From contig NZ_FRAB01000015.1 in NCBI RefSeq assembly GCF_900142195.1, positions 1 through 64,000 on the forward strand: DNA of 64,000 bases, given 5' to 3'. The stretch's first letter is position 1, and each line of letters begins with the position of its first letter. A program made the position numbers and the translations under genes. Below the pieces are notes generated by a model. The model did no database searches. It saw only the letters and a program-made list of their open reading frames with translations, and was not told the origin of the DNA. This stretch comes from Paraburkholderia terricola. GTDB taxonomy: Bacteria > Pseudomonadota > Gammaproteobacteria > Burkholderiales > Burkholderiaceae. This document shows, in pieces, positions 29,335-39,487 of this stretch.

Positions 29335-31659
29335 ATGGACGACGACAACACGCTTGATCTTTTCACCGAGCCGCCGCCTCCGGAAGGCGACTTCCTGACG
29401 CTCGGCAATTACGCGGAACGCGCGTACCTCGACTACGCGGTGAGCGTGGTCAAGGGCCGCGCGCTGCCGGATGTATGCGACGGCCAGAAGCCGGTGCAGC
29501 GCCGCATCCTGTACGCGATGAACGAGATGGGCCTCGGCGACAACGCGAAGCCGGTCAAGTCGGCGCGCGTGGTCGGCGACGTGCTCGGCAAGTATCACCC
29601 GCACGGCGACCAGTCGGCATACGACGCGCTGGTGCGTCTCGCGCAAGACTTTTCGATGCGCTATCCGCTGATCGACGGCCAGGGCAACTTCGGTTCGCGC
29701 GACGGCGACGGCGCGGCGGCGATGCGCTACACCGAGGCGCGTCTCACGCCGATCGCCAAACTGCTGCTCGACGAGATCGACCAGGGCACGGTCGATTTCA
29801 TGCCGAACTACGACGGCTCGTCGCAGGAACCGAGGCTGTTGCCCGGCCGCCTGCCGTTCGTGTTGCTGAACGGCGCCTCCGGCATTGCGGTGGGACTCGC
29901 GACGGAAATCCCGTCGCACAATCTGCGCGAAGTCGCGGCGGCGGCGGTTGCGATGATCCGCAATCCGAAGATCCAGCACGCCGAGTTGATGCAGCACATC
30001 GCCGGGCCCGACTTCCCCGGCGGCGGCCAGATCATTTCGAGCGAAGCCGAAATTTCCGCCGCCTATGAAACCGGCCGCGGCAGCCTGAAGGTGCGCGCGC
30101 GCTGGAAGATCGAAGAACTCGCGCGCGGGCAGTGGCAACTCGTGATCACCGAACTGCCGCCGAATACGGCCACGCAGAAGGTGCTCGAGGAAATCGAAGA
30201 ACAGACCAACCCGAAAATCAAGCTCGGCAAGAAGGCGCTCACGCCCGAGCAACTTCAGACCAGGCAGACCATGCTCGGCTTGCTCGACGCGGTGCGCGAC
30301 GAGTCGGGCCGCGATGCGCCGGTACGCCTCGTCTTCGAGCCGAAGTCGAGCCGCATCGATCAGACGGAGTTCGTCAATTCGCTGCTCGCGCATACCAGCC
30401 TCGAATCGAATGCGTCGCTCAACATGGTGATGGTGGGCGGCGACGGCCGGCCGCGTCAGAAGGGCTTGAGCGAAGTCCTGCACGAGTGGATCGCGTTCCG
30501 CTTCGCGACGGTCACGCGCCGCACGCGTCATCGTTTGCAAAAGGTCGACGACCGGATTCACATCCTCGAAGGCCGGATGATCGTCTTTTTGAACATCGAC
30601 GAAGTCATCCGCATCATTCGTGAATCCGACGAACCGAAGGTCGCGTTGATGGCCGCGTTCGGCTTGTCCGATCGCCAGGCCGAGGACATTCTCGAAATCC
30701 GCTTGCGTCAATTGGCGCGGCTCGAGAAGATCAAGATCGAAAAGGAACTGTCCGAGTTGCGCGACGAGAAGGCCAGGCTCGAGGAACTGCTCGGCAGTGA
30801 ATCGGCAATGAAGCGCCTGCTCATCAGGGAAATCGAAGCCGACGCGAAGCAATACGGCGACGAGCGCCGCACGCTGATCCAGCAGGAAAAGCGCGCGACG
30901 TTCGAAGCGCGCGTGGTCGACGAACCGGTTACCGTGGTGGTGTCGCAGAAGGGTTGGGTGCGCGCGCTGAAGGGCCACGGCCTGGACACGGCCGGCTTCA
31001 CGTTCAAGGCCGGCGACGGTCTTTATGCGGCGTTCCAATGCCGCACGCCGGATACGCTGGTCGCGTGGGGCAGCAATGGCCGCGTCTATTCGGTGGCGGT
31101 GGCGCTGCTGCCGGGCGGCCGGGGCGACGGCGTGCCGGTCACGTCGTTGATCGAACTCGAGTCCGGCAGCCATCTGATGCATTACTACGCGGCTGCCGCG
31201 GATCAGGCGCTGCTGCTCGCGTCGAGCAATGGCTTTGGCTTTATCGCCAGGGTCGGCGATATGGTGAGCCGCGTGAAGGCGGGCAAGTCGTTCATGACGA
31301 TCGACGCCGGCGCCGCGCCGCTCGCACCGATGCCGATGCTGCCGGACGCCACGCATGTCGCGTGTCTATCGTCGGGCGGGCGTGTGCTGGTGTTCGGTCT
31401 CGACGAAATGAAGACGCTCTCGGGCGGCGGACGCGGCGTCACGCTGATGGGGCTCGACGACAACGAAACGCTGTCGCAGGCGCTGGCGATCAACCATGCG
31501 GGTGTCATGCTGATTGGTACGCGCCGCGGCGGCCGTCTCGACGAAGAGAAGCTGAGCGGGGCGGCGCTCGCGCCGCATATCGGCAAGCGGGCGCGCAAGG
31601 GGCGCACGCCCGAGAGCAAGCTGAAGCTCGAAGGAATGCGTCCGGTGCTGGCCGCGTGA
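29335..31659 (+). CDS. parC: DNA topoisomerase IV subunit A (ParC)
   Basis: A 774-aa subunit. The winged-helix breakage-reunion domain has the [18 protein letters not shown] region and the active-site Tyr132 in [11 protein letters not shown] long coiled coil ([25 protein letters not shown]) follows, and the C-terminal domain is a DNA-wrapping beta-pinwheel with several [17 protein letters not shown] blades. At the quinolone-contact positions it has Gln93 and Asp97, where E. coli ParC has Ser80 and Glu84. It forms an operon with parE. Confidence 0.95.
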   Translation: MDDDNTLDLFTEPPPPEGDFLTLGNYAERAYLDYAVSVVKGRALPDVCDGQKPVQRRILYAMNEMGLGDNAKPVKSARVVGDVLGKYHPHGDQSAYDALVRLAQDFSMRYPLIDGQGNFGSRDGDGAAAMRYTEARLTPIAKLLLDEIDQGTVDFMPNYDGSSQEPRLLPGRLPFVLLNGASGIAVGLATEIPSHNLREVAAAAVAMIRNPKIQHAELMQHIAGPDFPGGGQIISSEAEISAAYETGRGSLKVRARWKIEELARGQWQLVITELPPNTATQKVLEEIEEQTNPKIKLGKKALTPEQLQTRQTMLGLLDAVRDESGRDAPVRLVFEPKSSRIDQTEFVNSLLAHTSLESNASLNMVMVGGDGRPRQKGLSEVLHEWIAFRFATVTRRTRHRLQKVDDRIHILEGRMIVFLNIDEVIRIIRESDEPKVALMAAFGLSDRQAEDILEIRLRQLARLEKIKIEKELSELRDEKARLEELLGSESAMKRLLIREIEADAKQYGDERRTLIQQEKRATFEARVVDEPVTVVVSQKGWVRALKGHGLDTAGFTFKAGDGLYAAFQCRTPDTLVAWGSNGRVYSVAVALLPGGRGDGVPVTSLIELESGSHLMHYYAAAADQALLLASSNGFGFIARVGDMVSRVKAGKSFMTIDAGAAPLAPMPMLPDATHVACLSSGGRVLVFGLDEMKTLSGGGRGVTLMGLDDNETLSQALAINHAGVMLIGTRRGGRLDEEKLSGAALAPHIGKRARKGRTPESKLKLEGMRPVLAA

Positions 31660-31906
31660 CATAAGCGCATGACGTAACGTAAAACGCAGCGCAAAACGCA
31701 GACACATCGAGCGCGCGCCGTGCGCAGTGGAATTTCGGGGGCAACGCGTCGCCGTATCGCGGCGCGCTGCAATTAAAACTAGAAAGAATGTCAGAACGCC
31801 ATCGGCGCAGGAACTGCACACATAGCGTGCGGTCGAACGCGCTCAGTAGCCGCTGCTAATAGCATTCGGCATCAGCGGTATGGCGTCGTCGGCAGAGGAA
31901 AACAAC

Positions 31907-32365
31907 ATGAACAAGGCTATCGAACTCGCGCTCTTTCTGCATCTGCTCGCGGTTGCAGTGTGGGTCGGCGGAATGGTGTTCGCACATTTCTGTTTGCGTC
32001 CGGCCATTGCCGATCTATCGCCGCAATTGCGCCTGCCTCTGTGGGAATCGGTGTTCGGCCGCTTCTTCAACTGGGTCGCCGCGTCGGTGCTGGTGATTCT
32101 CCTCACGGGCGGTTTCCTGCTGATGCAATTCGGCGGCGGTCGCGCAACCTGGCCGCTGCATGCAATGGCCGGCATCGGCATCGTGATGATGCTGATCTTC
32201 GGCCACATCCGCTTCGCTGTGTTCCCGCGCATTCGTCGCGCGGTGCAGGCGCAAAAATGGCCGGACGGCGCGCAGGCGGTCGGCACGATCCGGCGCCTCG
32301 TGCTGATCAATATCGTGCTGGGCGTGGTGACGATCGGCGTCGCGGTGCTCTCGCGCGGATTCTGA
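31907..32365 (+). CDS. CopD-like integral membrane protein
   Basis: A 152-aa protein with four membrane helices (about residues 4-26, 47-68, 76-98 and 127-148). The first helix has LFLHLLAVAVWVGGMVFAHF, the pattern of the CopD/copper-resistance and related heme-membrane protein group. A conserved His on helix 1 and another in LHAMAGIG could coordinate metal or heme. The start at 31907 follows a GAGG-type ribosome-binding site; a longer frame starts at 31880. It has no copper-resistance partner nearby, so copper import is only a guess. Confidence 0.7.
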   Translation: MNKAIELALFLHLLAVAVWVGGMVFAHFCLRPAIADLSPQLRLPLWESVFGRFFNWVAASVLVILLTGGFLLMQFGGGRATWPLHAMAGIGIVMMLIFGHIRFAVFPRIRRAVQAQKWPDGAQAVGTIRRLVLINIVLGVVTIGVAVLSRGF

Positions 32366-32395
32366 GCGGCGCGGCCGCCGCGGCCGCCGCTTGCC

Positions 32396-33604
32396 TCAGT
32401 GCAGCGCGCCGTGGGCAAGCCACAAGCCGCACGCCGCGGCCACCGTGCCGTACACCGCGTACACCGGCAGCTTGAGCTTCGCGAAGCAGATGCCGGAGAA
32501 GAGCGCGGTCAGCAGATAAACCGGTTCGAGCGGTACACGTACCGCGATGCGCAACACGGCCACCGCGAGGAACGCCGTCGTGACCGCGCGCAAGATCCGC
32601 ATGCCATGCTCGAAACGCGGATTGGCCTTCAACTGATGCAGATGCCGTTGCGCCACTACCACGAGGCATCCCGACGGCACGAATAGCGCCAGCGTTGCAA
32701 TCAGGGCGCCCGCCCAGCCGTCCACCAGATAGCCGAAGAACGGCACCACGTTCAGAAGCGGGCCAGGCGAAAGCGGCGACAGCGAAAACGCCAGGGTGAA
32801 GTCGTTATCCGATATGCCGATCGCCGGCGTGACGAACAAGGTCTTGAGCACGGGCAACGCCGAAAAGCCGCCGCCGAACAAGGTCATGCCGGCGCCGGCC
32901 AGCCGCGGCCACAGCAGCGCCAGTTCATAGCGATGCGGCAGCGGCAGCGCGAACAGCACCAGGAACACGGAGAGCGACGCCAGCACTTGCCAGTCGCCGC
33001 GTGCGAGCGACACGACAATGTGGCTATCGCGAACCGGGCTCGCGATCCAGCCCGTACCGAACGCCGCGCCGAGCATCAAGACGTAAGCGGCGGGACTGCG
33101 CGCATAGAAAAGCGCCATGCAACCCAGCACCGCCGCGCTCCATTCGAGCTTGCCGCGCACCAGCGCGCGCATCTGTTTGAACCAGGTGATCGCGATCAAC
33201 GTGGCCAGCACCACGCTGAAGTGATTCAGCAAGATTTGCGACGAGGCGGCGCGCACGAGCGGCGTGCGATAGAAGATCGCGAACAGCGTCATCAGCGTGA
33301 AAAAAGGCAGCACGCTCGCGATGCCCGCCACCCACGCGCCGGCGCGTCCGCGCAGCGCGTGCCCTAGCTGCACGGCGACGTTGCAGCCCACCGGCCCCGG
33401 CACCATCCAGGCGAGCGCGATCAGGTCGGAGAAGGCGACGCGCGAGAGCCTGCCTTCCCGTTCGACATAGTGGTTTTCGAGTTGCGCCATGAGCGCGAGT
33501 CCGCCCCATGACAACGCCGACAGGCCGAACACGACCCGAAATAGCGTCCATAGCGGTTCCCGGTTTCCTCGTCTCGCGGCATCTTGGCTCGTTATCGTCT
33601 GCAT
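32396..33604 (-). CDS. chrA: ChrA-family chromate transporter
   Basis: A 402-aa membrane protein with two CHR domains. The first half has the hallmark GGLALMAQLENHYV and LIALAWMVPGPVGCNVAVQLG. The second half repeats it as GAGMTLFGGGFSALP and FSLSPLSPGPLLNVVPFFGYL. About ten to twelve hydrophobic segments are visible. ChrA proteins export chromate by ion-coupled transport. The length is typical for the long, two-domain type. No chrB regulator lies beside it, so other oxyanions are possible. Confidence 0.85.
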   Translation of the reverse strand: MQTITSQDAARRGNREPLWTLFRVVFGLSALSWGGLALMAQLENHYVEREGRLSRVAFSDLIALAWMVPGPVGCNVAVQLGHALRGRAGAWVAGIASVLPFFTLMTLFAIFYRTPLVRAASSQILLNHFSVVLATLIAITWFKQMRALVRGKLEWSAAVLGCMALFYARSPAAYVLMLGAAFGTGWIASPVRDSHIVVSLARGDWQVLASLSVFLVLFALPLPHRYELALLWPRLAGAGMTLFGGGFSALPVLKTLFVTPAIGISDNDFTLAFSLSPLSPGPLLNVVPFFGYLVDGWAGALIATLALFVPSGCLVVVAQRHLHQLKANPRFEHGMRILRAVTTAFLAVAVLRIAVRVPLEPVYLLTALFSGICFAKLKLPVYAVYGTVAAACGLWLAHGALH

Positions 33605-33724
33605 GGTGCCGCGGGGGCCTTGGTCAAGGACCCCCGCCCTGTTGAATCGTTGTTGTATTGATGCGGCCGGCTACGCGCGGTGACGCGCTACGCCGTGCAT
33701 GTAGCGGTTCTACTGCGTTACGGC

Positions 33725-36091
33725 TCAGTTGCTGGTGCTCGGCACGCTGCTCGCGCTGTCGGTTGCATGCGCGGGGCGGCGTACCGTCTGGCCGCATACG
33801 CCGAAGCGTTCGAGCAGCGCCGCAATGGCGTCCACCGGCACCGGGCGCGAGAACAGGAAGCCCTGCGCCTCGATATGGCCGAGCGCGGCGAGCCATGCAA
33901 TCTGCTCTTCGGTCTCCGTGCCTTCGACCACCACCGTCAGCCCGAGCGAGCGCGCCAGATTGACGATCGCGGTCACCATCACGCAGACGCTGCGGTCGCC
34001 CGGAATGGCCTGGATAAACGAGCGATCCACTTTCAGCGTGTCCACGGAGAAGCGGTTCAGGTACGAGAGCGACGAATAGCCGGTGCCGAAATCGTCGAGC
34101 GCGATTCGCACGCCGAGGCGCTTCAACGCGAAGATTTTCTCGGAGACGAGTTCGGGGTATTCCATCATCGCCGTTTCGGTGATCTCGAGTTCGAGGCGGC
34201 GCGCGGAGATGCCGCTTTCCTCGATGGCATGCGAGATGGTCTCGTACAGATCGCCGCGCCAGAATTGCACCGCCGAAATGTTCACCGCGAGCGACAGCGT
34301 GTCGTAGCCCTGTTGCTGCCACTGCGCGAGTTGACGGCACGCGGTCTCGATCACGAAGTCGCCGATCGGCACGATCAGGCCGGTCGATTCGGCAACCGGA
34401 ATGAACTCGTTGGCCGGAATCAAACCATGCTGCGGATGATTCCAGCGCACCAGCGCCTCGAAGCCCGTGATACAGCGGCGCGTGAGATCGATCTTCGGCT
34501 GATAGGCGAGAAACAGTTGCCCTTCGGCGAGCGCGACGCGCAGTTGCTGTTCCCACTTCATCAGATGGTCCGCGCGGTGCGACAGTTGCGGCGAATAGAA
34601 CTGGTAGCAGTTCTTGCCTGCGTCCTTCGCGCTGTACATCGCGAGGTCGGCCTTTTTCAGCAGGTCGATCTCGCTTTCATTGGCGACCGAATAAAGCGCG
34701 ATGCCGATGCTCGCATGCAGCACGAACGAACTGCCGCGCACCTCGAACGGCTTGGCGAACGCTTCGGCGGCGGCCTCGGCGAGCGCCACCGCGCGCTTCT
34801 CGACATCGTCGCCCTTGATCACGACGACGAACTCGTCGCCGCCGATGCGGCTCAACGCGCCGCCCGAAGCGCCGCCGTCGCCGACCGCGGTGGCGAGGCG
34901 CGAGGCTGTCATTTGCAGCACGATGTCGCCGGCGTTGTGGCCGAGCGTGTCGTTGACGGTCTTGAAGTTGTCGAGGTCGATGAAGAGAATCGCGAGGCGG
35001 CCGAGATTGGCGGGCTGCGCCACGTCGTGCCGCAGCGTTTGCAGCGTGGCATAGCGGTTGCGCAAGCCGGTCAGCAGATCGTATTCGACCAGATGCGTCA
35101 TCTCGCGCTCGCGGCCGAGCAGCTTGCCGATCAGACCCGTGGCCACCGCGAAGAAGCTCAGCATAGCGAGCGAGATGAAGCCCGCCATCAACAGATAGAC
35201 GTTGCGCGTGTGGTTGTAGTCGGCGAATTCCTCGGCTTGCGAAAGGCCGACCAGCACGCCGAGCGGATAGCCGTCGATATGCCGGTACGACACGATGCGC
35301 GTGACGTTGTCGATCGAGTCGACGTAGGTGCCCGACACATGCTCCGAGGTCGGATACGAGCCGCTCGCCGAGAACGCGCCGTTGGCGGAGACGACGCTGC
35401 CGGTGCGCCGCGCGAGCACCGCGCCGTTGTCCGAGATCACGGCGATCACGCCTTCGCGCCCAATGGCCGCGTTATTGTAGAAGTCGCTGGTGAAATAGCT
35501 CGGGTCCTCCGACACCACCACCACGCCCGCGAACGAGCCATCCGGGTGATTCAGACGCCGGGTCATCTGCAAGGTCCAATGGCCGGACACGCGGCCGAGC
35601 ACCGGTTTGCTGATGAACAACTGGTCGTCGTTTTCGTGTTCGTGGACCTTGAAGTGTTCGCGGTCCGACAGGTCGATGCGCTTGGGGTTGAGCTCGGCCG
35701 TGTTTGCAATCAACGTGCCGTGTTCATCGATCAGCGACACCTGCACCAGGGTCTCGCTTTGCACCACGCCTTTTTCGACCGTGCTCGCGAGATCGAAGCT
35801 ATGTGGGGTTTTCTCGAACTCGTATTTGACGAAGCGGGTGATCTGATCGACCTGGTGAATCGCCTTCACGGTGTGCTGTTCGAGCGCCGCCGAGAGAATC
35901 GCGGCGGAGGCCATCGCCTCGCGATACGTGGCTTCTTTTTCGACCGACAGGCGCGCGAAGATCACGGTCCACAGCAAAATCAGCACCAGCACGCCTAGCG
36001 CGGGAATGGCGAGCAGCGCGCGGCGGCGCGACACCGCGGGGTCGCGCCGAGGTTTGGTTTCGGTGTGGTCGGAGAAGCGGGATTTGCTCAT
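33725..36091 (-). CDS. Membrane-bound GGDEF/EAL cyclic-di-GMP enzyme
   Basis: A 788-aa protein. After a short cytoplasmic part it has membrane helix 1 (LLAIPALGVLVLILLWTVIF), a periplasmic dCACHE-like sensor of about 245 residues, and membrane helix 2 (VYLLMAGFISLAMLSFF). A GGDEF domain follows with intact GGDEF in RIGGDEFVVVI and the metal-binding FIDLDNFKTVND. Then comes an EAL domain with intact EAL (TGFEALVRW), NISAVQFW, ETAMM, DDFGTGYSS and KVDRSFI. Both synthase and phosphodiesterase activities are possible; which dominates cannot be read from the sequence. The start at 36091 gives MSKSRFSDH; a longer frame begins at 36229. Confidence 0.9.
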   Translation of the reverse strand: MSKSRFSDHTETKPRRDPAVSRRRALLAIPALGVLVLILLWTVIFARLSVEKEATYREAMASAAILSAALEQHTVKAIHQVDQITRFVKYEFEKTPHSFDLASTVEKGVVQSETLVQVSLIDEHGTLIANTAELNPKRIDLSDREHFKVHEHENDDQLFISKPVLGRVSGHWTLQMTRRLNHPDGSFAGVVVVSEDPSYFTSDFYNNAAIGREGVIAVISDNGAVLARRTGSVVSANGAFSASGSYPTSEHVSGTYVDSIDNVTRIVSYRHIDGYPLGVLVGLSQAEEFADYNHTRNVYLLMAGFISLAMLSFFAVATGLIGKLLGREREMTHLVEYDLLTGLRNRYATLQTLRHDVAQPANLGRLAILFIDLDNFKTVNDTLGHNAGDIVLQMTASRLATAVGDGGASGGALSRIGGDEFVVVIKGDDVEKRAVALAEAAAEAFAKPFEVRGSSFVLHASIGIALYSVANESEIDLLKKADLAMYSAKDAGKNCYQFYSPQLSHRADHLMKWEQQLRVALAEGQLFLAYQPKIDLTRRCITGFEALVRWNHPQHGLIPANEFIPVAESTGLIVPIGDFVIETACRQLAQWQQQGYDTLSLAVNISAVQFWRGDLYETISHAIEESGISARRLELEITETAMMEYPELVSEKIFALKRLGVRIALDDFGTGYSSLSYLNRFSVDTLKVDRSFIQAIPGDRSVCVMVTAIVNLARSLGLTVVVEGTETEEQIAWLAALGHIEAQGFLFSRPVPVDAIAALLERFGVCGQTVRRPAHATDSASSVPSTSN

Positions 36092-36589
36092 TGCGCGGCC
36101 CGTGCAAGGCTGCCGGCCGTTTGCGAACGCGCGGACATCGACTGCGCTGATTTCATGGTTGGCTGCATGGTCACCAAGGCGCCGGGACTGCTGCGCAGGA
36201 AGAAGGGGCGTGGCGTCGTGCCGGACCATCCGCAGGTCGTCGGGAACGTTTCGATATTACTTAATGCCACTGGATTAAGGAAGCTTCCTCGCATCGGGTA
36301 TACGCGCGCCGGGCAGGTCGTTTTCCCCGGCTGGACGCCTGGCCGGCTTGCTCGGCTCAAGGGCAGCCGCCCAGCGGTCATGTTCGAGCATTTCATCGGA
36401 TCGGGTGTTCCGGCGTTTCAGATATTCAGGGTATTGGCACGCATCTGGCAAGCCTTTCATGATGCGAAGCGCATTAGTCGTGCAAACGATGTGGCGTTTG
36501 TGGTCAGGGCGCGGCGGCGGCGCGCCGAACCTGGGTGGTGGAAGCCTCGCGCCTTGCGCGCAGTCCAGGAGCGTCGCGGCCCGCGCCGT
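36092..36589. other. Intergenic region upstream of the GGDEF/EAL gene
   Basis: About 500 bp between the end of phzF and the start of the GGDEF/EAL gene, both on the minus strand. It should hold the latter's promoter. Part of it (36240-36290) is A+T-richer. No operator or RNA gene was recognised. Confidence 0.4.
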
Positions 36590-37492
36590 TCATCCCAGGC
36601 GGCACGTGCCATCGACGATCGTGGCGGAGGAGCCGCCGATCCATGTCTTGCCGTTTGCGTCGTCGTAGTGCACCGACACCTTGCCCGCGCGGCCCAGCAC
36701 GGTGCCCTGGCGAGCGGTATAGCGCGTGCCAGGGCGCAACTGCTGGGCGCTCAGCAAGCCGGCGAGCGCGGCATTGGCGCTGCCTGTCACCGGATCCTCG
36801 CCGACGCCGAAGCTGCCGCCTGCCATCAGGCAGCGCACCTCGAAGGTGGCCGGATCGCCTACCTCGTGCGGGCCGTAGACGGCGACGCCGTGGGTATCGA
36901 CCGAATGCACGATCTCGGCGAGCGCGGCGGCGTCGGGTTCGAGCGCGAGGCAATCGCGCGCCGATTTGAGGCGCACCACGAGCCACGGCGCACCATTGTC
37001 GACCGCGCAGGGCGGTGCGCTGAAGTCGATCGCATTGCTACGCAAGGCCGCGGACAACGCGGCGTAGCGCGCCTCGGCAAGCGGCGTGACGCGCGCGGGC
37101 GGCGCGGCGAAGGCCCAGGCGCTGTTGTCCTCGCCGCCCGATCCGGCTAGCGCCTTCAATTCGACGAGCCCCACGCCGCATTGCTGCACCAGCTTGCCGG
37201 CCTGCTTCGGCTGATAGCCGCTTTCGAGCAGCGCATGCGCGGTGCCGAGCGTGGGATGGCCGGCGAACGGCAGTTCGCCCTGCGTGGTGAAGATCCGCAC
37301 GCGATAGTCGGCGGCCGGGTCTGTCGGTTTCAACAGGAACGTCGTTTCGGAGAGGTTGGTCCAGTGCGCGATGGCTTGCATCTGGTCCGCGTCGAGCGCA
37401 TCGGCATCGAACACGACGGCGAGCGGATTGCCTTTGAACGGCACCGACGTGAACACGTCGACCTGTTTGAAGCGAACGGTGTTGAGGAGCAT
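36590..37492 (-). CDS. PhzF-family isomerase
   Basis: A 300-aa protein of the PhzF (DAP-epimerase fold) family. The N-terminal half has QVDVFTSVPFKGNPLAVVFDA and the catalytic NLSETTFLL with the conserved Glu near residue 49. The RIFTTQGELPFAGHPTLGTA motif follows. The second half has RCLMAGGSFGVGEDPVTGSANAAL. PhzF enzymes isomerise an activated double bond without a cofactor; most members outside phenazine operons have an unknown substrate. No phenazine genes are nearby. It appears to be a single-gene unit. Confidence 0.88.
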   Translation of the reverse strand: MLLNTVRFKQVDVFTSVPFKGNPLAVVFDADALDADQMQAIAHWTNLSETTFLLKPTDPAADYRVRIFTTQGELPFAGHPTLGTAHALLESGYQPKQAGKLVQQCGVGLVELKALAGSGGEDNSAWAFAAPPARVTPLAEARYAALSAALRSNAIDFSAPPCAVDNGAPWLVVRLKSARDCLALEPDAAALAEIVHSVDTHGVAVYGPHEVGDPATFEVRCLMAGGSFGVGEDPVTGSANAALAGLLSAQQLRPGTRYTARQGTVLGRAGKVSVHYDDANGKTWIGGSSATIVDGTCRLG

Positions 37493-37689
37493 CGGGCGCG
37501 ATCCGGCGAAGCCGGCAGATGGCTATGGTTCGCGGATTCTATCCGTTGATGAAGGAACGATCCACCTCGCCACAAATGCGGAACGCGCCGCGGGTGGCCA
37601 CCACCTCACGACGCGTTTTTTACAGCTTGCCTGATGGGCCGGCTACCGGCCTGAGCCGGTTTTCTTATGCCGTCCGGCCGGTCGAGCGT

Positions 37690-38154
37690 TTATTCGACTT
37701 CAGCGATCATCTCGATCTCGACGCATGCGCCAAGCGGAATCTGCGCCACGCCGAATGCCGAGCGCGCATGCTTGCCGCGCTCGCCGAACACGTCGGCGAT
37801 CAATTCGGACGCGCCGTTGGTGACGAGATGCTGCTCGGTGAATTCCAGCGTCGAGTTGACGAGGCTCATTAGCTTGACGATGCACGTGACGCGATTCAGA
37901 TCGCCGACGTGCGCGTGCAGGGTGGCGAGCAGGTCGACGGCGATCGAGCGTGCCGCGGCCTTGCCTTCCTCGGTGGTGAGCGTGGCGCCGAGCTTGCCGG
38001 CCCATACCTTGCCGTCTTTCTTCGCGATGTGCCCGGACAGGTACACCGTGTTGCCGCTTTGCGCGCTCATCACATAGGCCGCTGCCGGCGCGCCCGCGCT
38101 CGGCAATTCAATGCCCAGTTCCTTGAGCTTGTCGTACACATTCGTTTGAGCCAT
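37690..38154 (-). CDS. RidA/YjgF-family protein
   Basis: A 154-aa protein with the RidA fold. YVMSAQSGNTVYLSGHIA gives the first strands, VGDLNRVTCIVKLMSLVNS the middle and HARSAFGVAQIPLGACVEIEMIAEVE the conserved end with the Arg that contacts the substrate carboxylate. It is longer than E. coli RidA (128 aa) and resembles the YjgH/YER057c branch. RidA proteins hydrolyse reactive enamines or imines made by PLP enzymes. The gene follows an aminotransferase gene by 60 bp on the same strand, which fits that role. Confidence 0.88.
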   Translation of the reverse strand: MAQTNVYDKLKELGIELPSAGAPAAAYVMSAQSGNTVYLSGHIAKKDGKVWAGKLGATLTTEEGKAAARSIAVDLLATLHAHVGDLNRVTCIVKLMSLVNSTLEFTEQHLVTNGASELIADVFGERGKHARSAFGVAQIPLGACVEIEMIAEVE

Positions 38155-38214
38155 GTCGTGTCCTTGTTCGGTAGTGGAATCGGGTAACCCGGCGGACGAG
38201 GCCGCCTAGGTTGC

Positions 38215-39411
38215 TTAGATCTTCGCGCGGATCAGCGCGGCGAGACGCGACACGCCTTCGTCGATTCGTGCCGGCGGCACCGTGACGAAGGACAGACGTA
38301 GCGTATTGTGCTGCGCCTCGTTTGCAAAGAACGGACCACCCGGCACGAACGCGACGTTCTGCGCGACGGCTTCCGCCAGCAGCTTCATGCTGTCGATTTG
38401 CGCGGGCAGATTCACCCAGATGAACATGCCGCCTTCCGGACGGTTCCAGCTCACGCCCTCGGGCATATAGCGTTCGAGCGACGCGAGCATGGCCGCGCAT
38501 TGAGCGCGATACAGCTCGCGAATGGTGGGCACATGCGTGTCGAGGAAGCCGTCCTTGATCACTTCGTACACGATGCGCTGCGTGAAGCTCGGCGTGTGAA
38601 GATCGGTGGCCTGCTTGGCCTGCACGAGTTTGAAGATCAACTCTTCGGGCGCGATGATGTAGCCGACCCGCAGACCCGGCGCCAGCACCTTCGAGAACGA
38701 ACCGAGGTGGACGATATGGTCGGGCGCCATCGACAGCATGGTGGGCAGCGGCTCGCCCGCGTAGTCGAGCGCGCCGTAGGGATCGTCTTCGATCACCGGG
38801 AACGGCGCGGTCTTCGCGAACTCGGCGAGCGCGCGGCGGCGTTCCACCGGCAGGCGGCGGCCCGTCGGATTCTGGAAGTTCGGCTGCGCGTACAACAGGC
38901 GCGCTCCGGCGGTCAGTTCGGGCGTGAGCGTTTCGGGGATCAGGCCTTGTTCGTCCGTCGGCACCTGCACGTAGCGCGGCTCGTACATCGAGAACGATTG
39001 CAGCGCGCCGAGGTAGGTCGGCGTTTCGACCAGCACCGGGCTGTCCGGGCACACCAGCACTTTGCCGAGCAGATCGAGCGCTTGCTGCGAGCCGGTCGTG
39101 ATCAGCACCTGCGTGGGACGAATCTGCGCGCCGTTCACCGAATAGCGCCGCGCGACCCATTCACGCAACGGCAGATAGCCCTCCGTCGCGCTGTATTGCA
39201 GCGCCGCGGCGGGCGCGTCGCGCAGAATGCGGTCGGACGCTTCGCGCATGCGTTCGGCCGGGAAGGTGGCTGGCGAGGGCAGGCCGCCCGCGAACGAAAT
39301 GACTTCGGGCCGTTCCGTGACCTTCAGGATCTCGCGGATCGCCGAGCTCGTGAGCTTGCGTGCGCGCTCGGACAGTTGCCACGTGGGGGCTTTCAAGTCG
39401 CTTTGGTCCAT
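38215..39411 (-). CDS. PLP-dependent class I/II aminotransferase (2-aminoadipate type)
   Basis: A 398-aa fold-type I aminotransferase. Landmarks: ISFAGGLPSPATFP at the N-terminus, LQYSATEGYLPLREWVA, TTGSQQALDLLGKVL, the AQPNFQNPTGR motif, EDDPYGALDY with the cofactor-binding Asp, and the lysine motif LGSFSKVLAPGLRVGY (Schiff-base Lys near residue 240). It lacks a DNA-binding N-terminus, unlike the MocR protein encoded nearby. The family includes 2-aminoadipate and aromatic aminotransferases; the substrate is not determined. It forms an operon with the RidA-type gene downstream. Confidence 0.9.
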   Translation of the reverse strand: MDQSDLKAPTWQLSERARKLTSSAIREILKVTERPEVISFAGGLPSPATFPAERMREASDRILRDAPAAALQYSATEGYLPLREWVARRYSVNGAQIRPTQVLITTGSQQALDLLGKVLVCPDSPVLVETPTYLGALQSFSMYEPRYVQVPTDEQGLIPETLTPELTAGARLLYAQPNFQNPTGRRLPVERRRALAEFAKTAPFPVIEDDPYGALDYAGEPLPTMLSMAPDHIVHLGSFSKVLAPGLRVGYIIAPEELIFKLVQAKQATDLHTPSFTQRIVYEVIKDGFLDTHVPTIRELYRAQCAAMLASLERYMPEGVSWNRPEGGMFIWVNLPAQIDSMKLLAEAVAQNVAFVPGGPFFANEAQHNTLRLSFVTVPPARIDEGVSRLAALIRAKI

Positions 39412-39487
39412 GGTTTCCTCTGCTGGTGTCTCTGGAACCGTTCAAAAACTTCGATTATCGCGCGAGTCGACGACCCGCGCGCGCTGC

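Noticed and set aside
33680..35998. A 772-codon plus-strand frame
   Set aside because: Antisense to the GGDEF/EAL gene, with low-complexity Arg/Ala/Val content and no motifs.
37631..37668. Hairpin CCGGCT / AGCCGG followed by TTTTCTT
   Set aside because: It is oriented as a plus-strand terminator, but no plus-strand gene ends here; the genes on both sides are on the minus strand.
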